Below are positions 61,771-64,000 of a stretch of DNA of 64,000 bases, piece after piece; the stretch's first letter is position 1, and each line of letters starts with the position of its first letter. Source of the DNA: Thermoplasmatota archaeon (GTDB lineage Archaea > Thermoplasmatota > Thermoplasmata > Thermoplasmatales > GCA-001856825); NCBI GenBank assembly GCA_023379555.1, contig JAMCQR010000065.1:62001-126000 (forward strand), written 5' to 3'. The notes beneath the pieces are model-generated. The model saw only the letters and a program-made list of their open reading frames with translations. It was not told the DNA's origin and made no database searches. A program made the translations under genes and the position numbers.

Positions 61771-62362
61771 TGGTCATCACCTTTGAAAGGCAAACATCTA
61801 TTTTCTTGACTTCCTTCCTGTGGAATCCATAGGAATAAGGTAAAGGCATCTTGAACATCTCGCTCCATACTATGCTCCCCCTTCCTCCAATAAATCCGTT
61901 CAGGAAATCACTAGTTTTGTAGTTAAACAAGATATAAAAGTTTTTAGAGATTTCAAGAGCCTTTTCAATAAATGGAAGATCAGAATCTCGTACCTGACTT
62001 CCAAATGGAGGGTTCATTATGACTGTGTCAACAAACTTGCTAAAATTGATAACAGAATCGTTGATAAATTCCACTTCGACCCCGGCATTCCTCGCATTCT
62101 CTTCAGCCAATTGTATCATCCTGCTGTCTATGTCTACTGCGAAAACATGCTCTGCTCCAAGCATCGATGCGCCAATTGCAAATATTCCATTGCCAGTACC
62201 CAGATCGGCAACCTTTCGCCCAGAAATGTCACCCTCACCAAGTGCCTTGTAAAGCACATGGGACGCAACATCAGCAGGAGTCCTGTACTGCTCAAGATAC
62301 TCCCTCTGTTCCGTTAAGACTCCTAGGCGAGAAAGCTCCAATTCAAGCTCTTTCTGCTTCAT
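61730..62362 (-). CDS. METTL5-like RNA methyltransferase
   Basis: 210 residues, Rossmann SAM methyltransferase: EQYRTPADVASHVLY, SAM loop VADLGTGNGIFAIGA, acidic AVDID, and the N-methylation motif NPPFGSQ. This set with the YRTP opening marks the METTL5/archaeal rRNA adenine-N6 methylase group. It starts the csl4-SmAP-kae1 part of the operon. Confidence 0.9.
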   Translation of the reverse strand: MKQKELELELSRLGVLTEQREYLEQYRTPADVASHVLYKALGEGDISGRKVADLGTGNGIFAIGASMLGAEHVFAVDIDSRMIQLAEENARNAGVEVEFINDSVINFSKFVDTVIMNPPFGSQVRDSDLPFIEKALEISKNFYILFNYKTSDFLNGFIGGRGSIVWSEMFKMPLPYSYGFHRKEVKKIDVCLSKVMTNEVRSARTVPRDS

Positions 62363-62371
62363 TGTACTTCT

Positions 62372-62638
62372 TTATTCTAGTATCGTCCTTACGAGATCCT
62401 TTGCTTCGTTTTCTGCCCTTTCCTTTGGCTCTCCTTTGGCCTTAAGGAGGGCTGCAATGTATTTTTCAGCTCTTGAGGTTTTCCAGGTACTTCTCTCGTG
62501 GACAATTTTGACGATAACTTCTGCAATATCACTGTCCACCTCAACTCCGAACTTCTCCTTTATGCGTATTTGCCACAGCTTTATCAAGAAACCGGGGACG
62601 TATTCCCCCTCTCTCCTTAGTCTTTGGTAAATATTCAT
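62372..62638 (-). CDS. Conserved-looking hypothetical protein
   Basis: 88 residues, basic and helical: MNIYQRLRREGEYVPG, KLWQIRIKEKFGVEV, DIAEVIVKIVHERSTWKTSRAEKYIAALL and a charged end. No domain recognised. Nine bases separate it from the methyltransferase gene on the same strand, and it is 54 bases after argF. Nucleic-acid binding is possible from its charge but unproven. Confidence 0.78.
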   Translation of the reverse strand: MNIYQRLRREGEYVPGFLIKLWQIRIKEKFGVEVDSDIAEVIVKIVHERSTWKTSRAEKYIAALLKAKGEPKERAENEAKDLVRTILE

Positions 62639-62692
62639 GTTTATTGTGTACTTATCATACTCATGAATAAAAAGATTATGAAAATATTATAA

Positions 62693-63616
62693 TCAAAAGC
62701 CAGCTATTGTTTTCAGGAGTATGATTTTTTCAGCGTGCAACCTGTTCTCTGCTTCATCAAATATGACGCTGTTCTTGGAGTCTGCAACCTCATCAGTTAC
62801 CTCCAATCCTCTATGAGCGGGAAGGCAGTGCATGAAAATGTAATTCTTCTTGGCCTTCGAAACCAGCTCCTTGTTTATCTGGAATGCCTTGAATTTCTTC
62901 TCTTTTTCATCCCCTTCCTTTTCCTGCCCCATCGATATCCATACGTCCGTATAGATGATGTCTGCGTCCTTCGCCCCTTCCTTTGGATCATTAGTTATGA
63001 TAACCTGCGAGCCATTCCTTTTGGCAATTTCCCGTGCCTTCCTGACAAAATCCTTCATGGGCTCAAACCCCTTAGGCGTGGCGGCATAGAAGTCCACCCC
63101 AAGCAAAGCGGCTCCTAGCATGAGTGAGTTGCAGGTGTTGTTTCCATCCCCGATGTAAGCCATCTTGAGACCCTTGAATTTCCCTTTGTGCTCAAAAACT
63201 GTCATGAAATCTGCCACGATCTGCGTTGGATGTTCTATGTCGTCCAGCCCATTGATCACAGAAACAGTTGCGTGCCTGGCCAATTCATTGACATTCTTAT
63301 TGTCGAAGGCTCTGTACATTATTCCGTCTACCATACCTGACAGTACCCGGGCCGTGTCTGCGACTGTCTCTCCCCTCCCCATCTGCATATCCCTCGGCGA
63401 AAGGTAGATGGCGTGACCGCCTAGTTGAGTCATTGCAGTCTCGAAACTTACCCTGGTTCTTGTGGATGGTTTCTCAAAAATCATCGCAAGAGTCTTTCCA
63501 GTGAGGGAAAAATTCATTTCCCCTCTCTTGAACCTTTTTTTCAGTTCAATACCATCCATGATGAAATCTTCAAAATCTTTCTCCATGTCCAGTACCGATA
63601 CTAGATCCCTCTTCAT
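62693..63616 (-). CDS. argF: Ornithine carbamoyltransferase
   Basis: 307 residues. It makes citrulline from ornithine and carbamoyl phosphate. Phosphate loop [57 protein letters not shown] and the ornithine/cysteine motif MHCLPAHRG, which separates it from PyrB. Its ATG overlaps the sucD stop by ATGA. Confidence 0.97.
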   Translation of the reverse strand: MKRDLVSVLDMEKDFEDFIMDGIELKKRFKRGEMNFSLTGKTLAMIFEKPSTRTRVSFETAMTQLGGHAIYLSPRDMQMGRGETVADTARVLSGMVDGIMYRAFDNKNVNELARHATVSVINGLDDIEHPTQIVADFMTVFEHKGKFKGLKMAYIGDGNNTCNSLMLGAALLGVDFYAATPKGFEPMKDFVRKAREIAKRNGSQVIITNDPKEGAKDADIIYTDVWISMGQEKEGDEKEKKFKAFQINKELVSKAKKNYIFMHCLPAHRGLEVTDEVADSKNSVIFDEAENRLHAEKIILLKTIAGF

Positions 63617-64000
63617 TTCAACACCTCTTTAAGCAGCATGGGCACTTCGTACGGGTAGGATGCGACTTTGACCCCTGCTTCCTCGAGCGCCTTAATTTTC
63701 GAGTCTGCTGTTCCTTTTCCTCTTGTTATGATTGCACCAGCATGTCCCATCCTCTTCCCCTTCGGTGCACTCCTTCCCGTTATGTAGCTTACTACTGGCT
63801 TGTTGAATTTTTCTTTAATGTATTCTGCAGCTTCCTCTTCCGCAGTACCTCCAATTTCGCCAACCAGAGCGACAGCTTCTGTTTGGTCATCATTCTTGAA
63901 TTTCTCCAGGCAATCAATGTAATTCAGACCGGTTACTGGATCCCCCCCGAGTCCTATCACCGTAGACTCACCAAATCCAGCCAACGTTATCTGGTTCACT
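63613..64000 (-). CDS. sucD: Succinate-CoA ligase alpha subunit, C-terminal part (cut by window)
   Basis: 128 or more residues of the C-terminal half of SucD; the frame runs out of the window. [46 protein letters not shown] with the phosphohistidine, and the final [15 protein letters not shown] fit the family. It works in the citric acid cycle with SucC, which should lie upstream of it. It is coupled to argF. Confidence 0.95.
   Translation of the reverse strand, partial: VNQITLAGFGESTVIGLGGDPVTGLNYIDCLEKFKNDDQTEAVALVGEIGGTAEEEAAEYIKEKFNKPVVSYITGRSAPKGKRMGHAGAIITRGKGTADSKIKALEEAGVKVASYPYEVPMLLKEVLK

Noticed and set aside
1..64000. tRNA, rRNA and CRISPR genes
   Set aside because: No repeat-spacer array and no cloverleaf with a GTTCGA-type T loop was found when reading the gaps; short or intron-containing tRNAs could still be missed.

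Overview
The window looks like chromosome from an archaeon of the class Thermoplasmata, an acidophile relative of Thermoplasma, Ferroplasma and Cuniculiplasma. The signs are archaeal core genes (aIF2-beta with a TRAM domain, CTP-type riboflavin kinase, Spt5, Sec61-gamma, L10/L12, SmAP, Csl4, a fused Kae1-Bud32), FtsZ, a degenerate PolB2-type polymerase, and many promoters with a TATA box about 25-30 bases before an ATG or GTG, meaning leaderless or nearly leaderless mRNAs. The genus cannot be fixed by eye. I saw no rRNA, tRNA or CRISPR.

Bases 1 to about 25.8 kb are an accessory region, and it is the most striking part. Genes usually found in bacteria for taking up and dismantling peptidoglycan fragments sit together: an Opp-type ABC transporter (two ATPases, a partial permease, a detached binding protein), an S13 D,D-carboxypeptidase-like protein, an L-Ala-D/L-Glu epimerase, an AmiE-like serine hydrolase, MurNAc-6-P etherase (MurQ), GlcNAc-6-P deacetylase (NagA), NagZ, a BadF-family amino-sugar kinase (MurK/NAGK type), an SH3-NlpC/P60 endopeptidase (YkfC type), diaminopimelate decarboxylase, and two surface-anchored hydrolases (Amidase_6-like and GH18-like). 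Together they could release muropeptides outside the cell, import them, split sugar from peptide, convert MurNAc to GlcNAc-6-P and D-lactate, epimerise the L-Ala-D-Glu dipeptide and turn meso-DAP into lysine. Thermoplasmata have no murein wall, so the likely role is feeding on bacterial walls. Two broken transposase genes and several gene-poor stretches lie among these genes, as expected of an acquired region.

From 26.5 to 30 kb come a KaiC/RecA-like ATPase, a membrane protein and an MFS transporter. From 30.1 to 34.7 kb, on the minus strand, runs ftsZ-secE-spt5-L11-L1-L10-L12, ending in a 58-residue membrane protein gene. From 34.8 to 42.5 kb lie an asparaginase-like hydrolase, pyrBI, aIF2-beta/PIN/ribK, a ribbon-helix-helix protein coupled to a short FtsZ-like GTPase, a Dcd/dUTPase protein and a GHMP-kinase-like protein. 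From 42.6 to 56 kb come a probable IS relic, a phosphohexomutase, Hsp20, a UbiB-like kinase, purA, two glutamate dehydrogenase paralogues, a PUA protein, a PolB2 operon and a small membrane/winged-helix cluster. From 56 kb to the end are speE and, on the minus strand, sucD-argF-(88 aa)-methyltransferase-csl4-(48 aa)-SmAP-coiled-coil ATPase-kae1/bud32-rdgB-(126 aa).

Four genes carry what looks like a one-base lesion near the 5' end (S13 protein, nagA, the MFS gene and the gene at 53001). These may be sequencing errors or real decay, and they matter for start-site calls. All assignments are from reading motifs; no database search was run.
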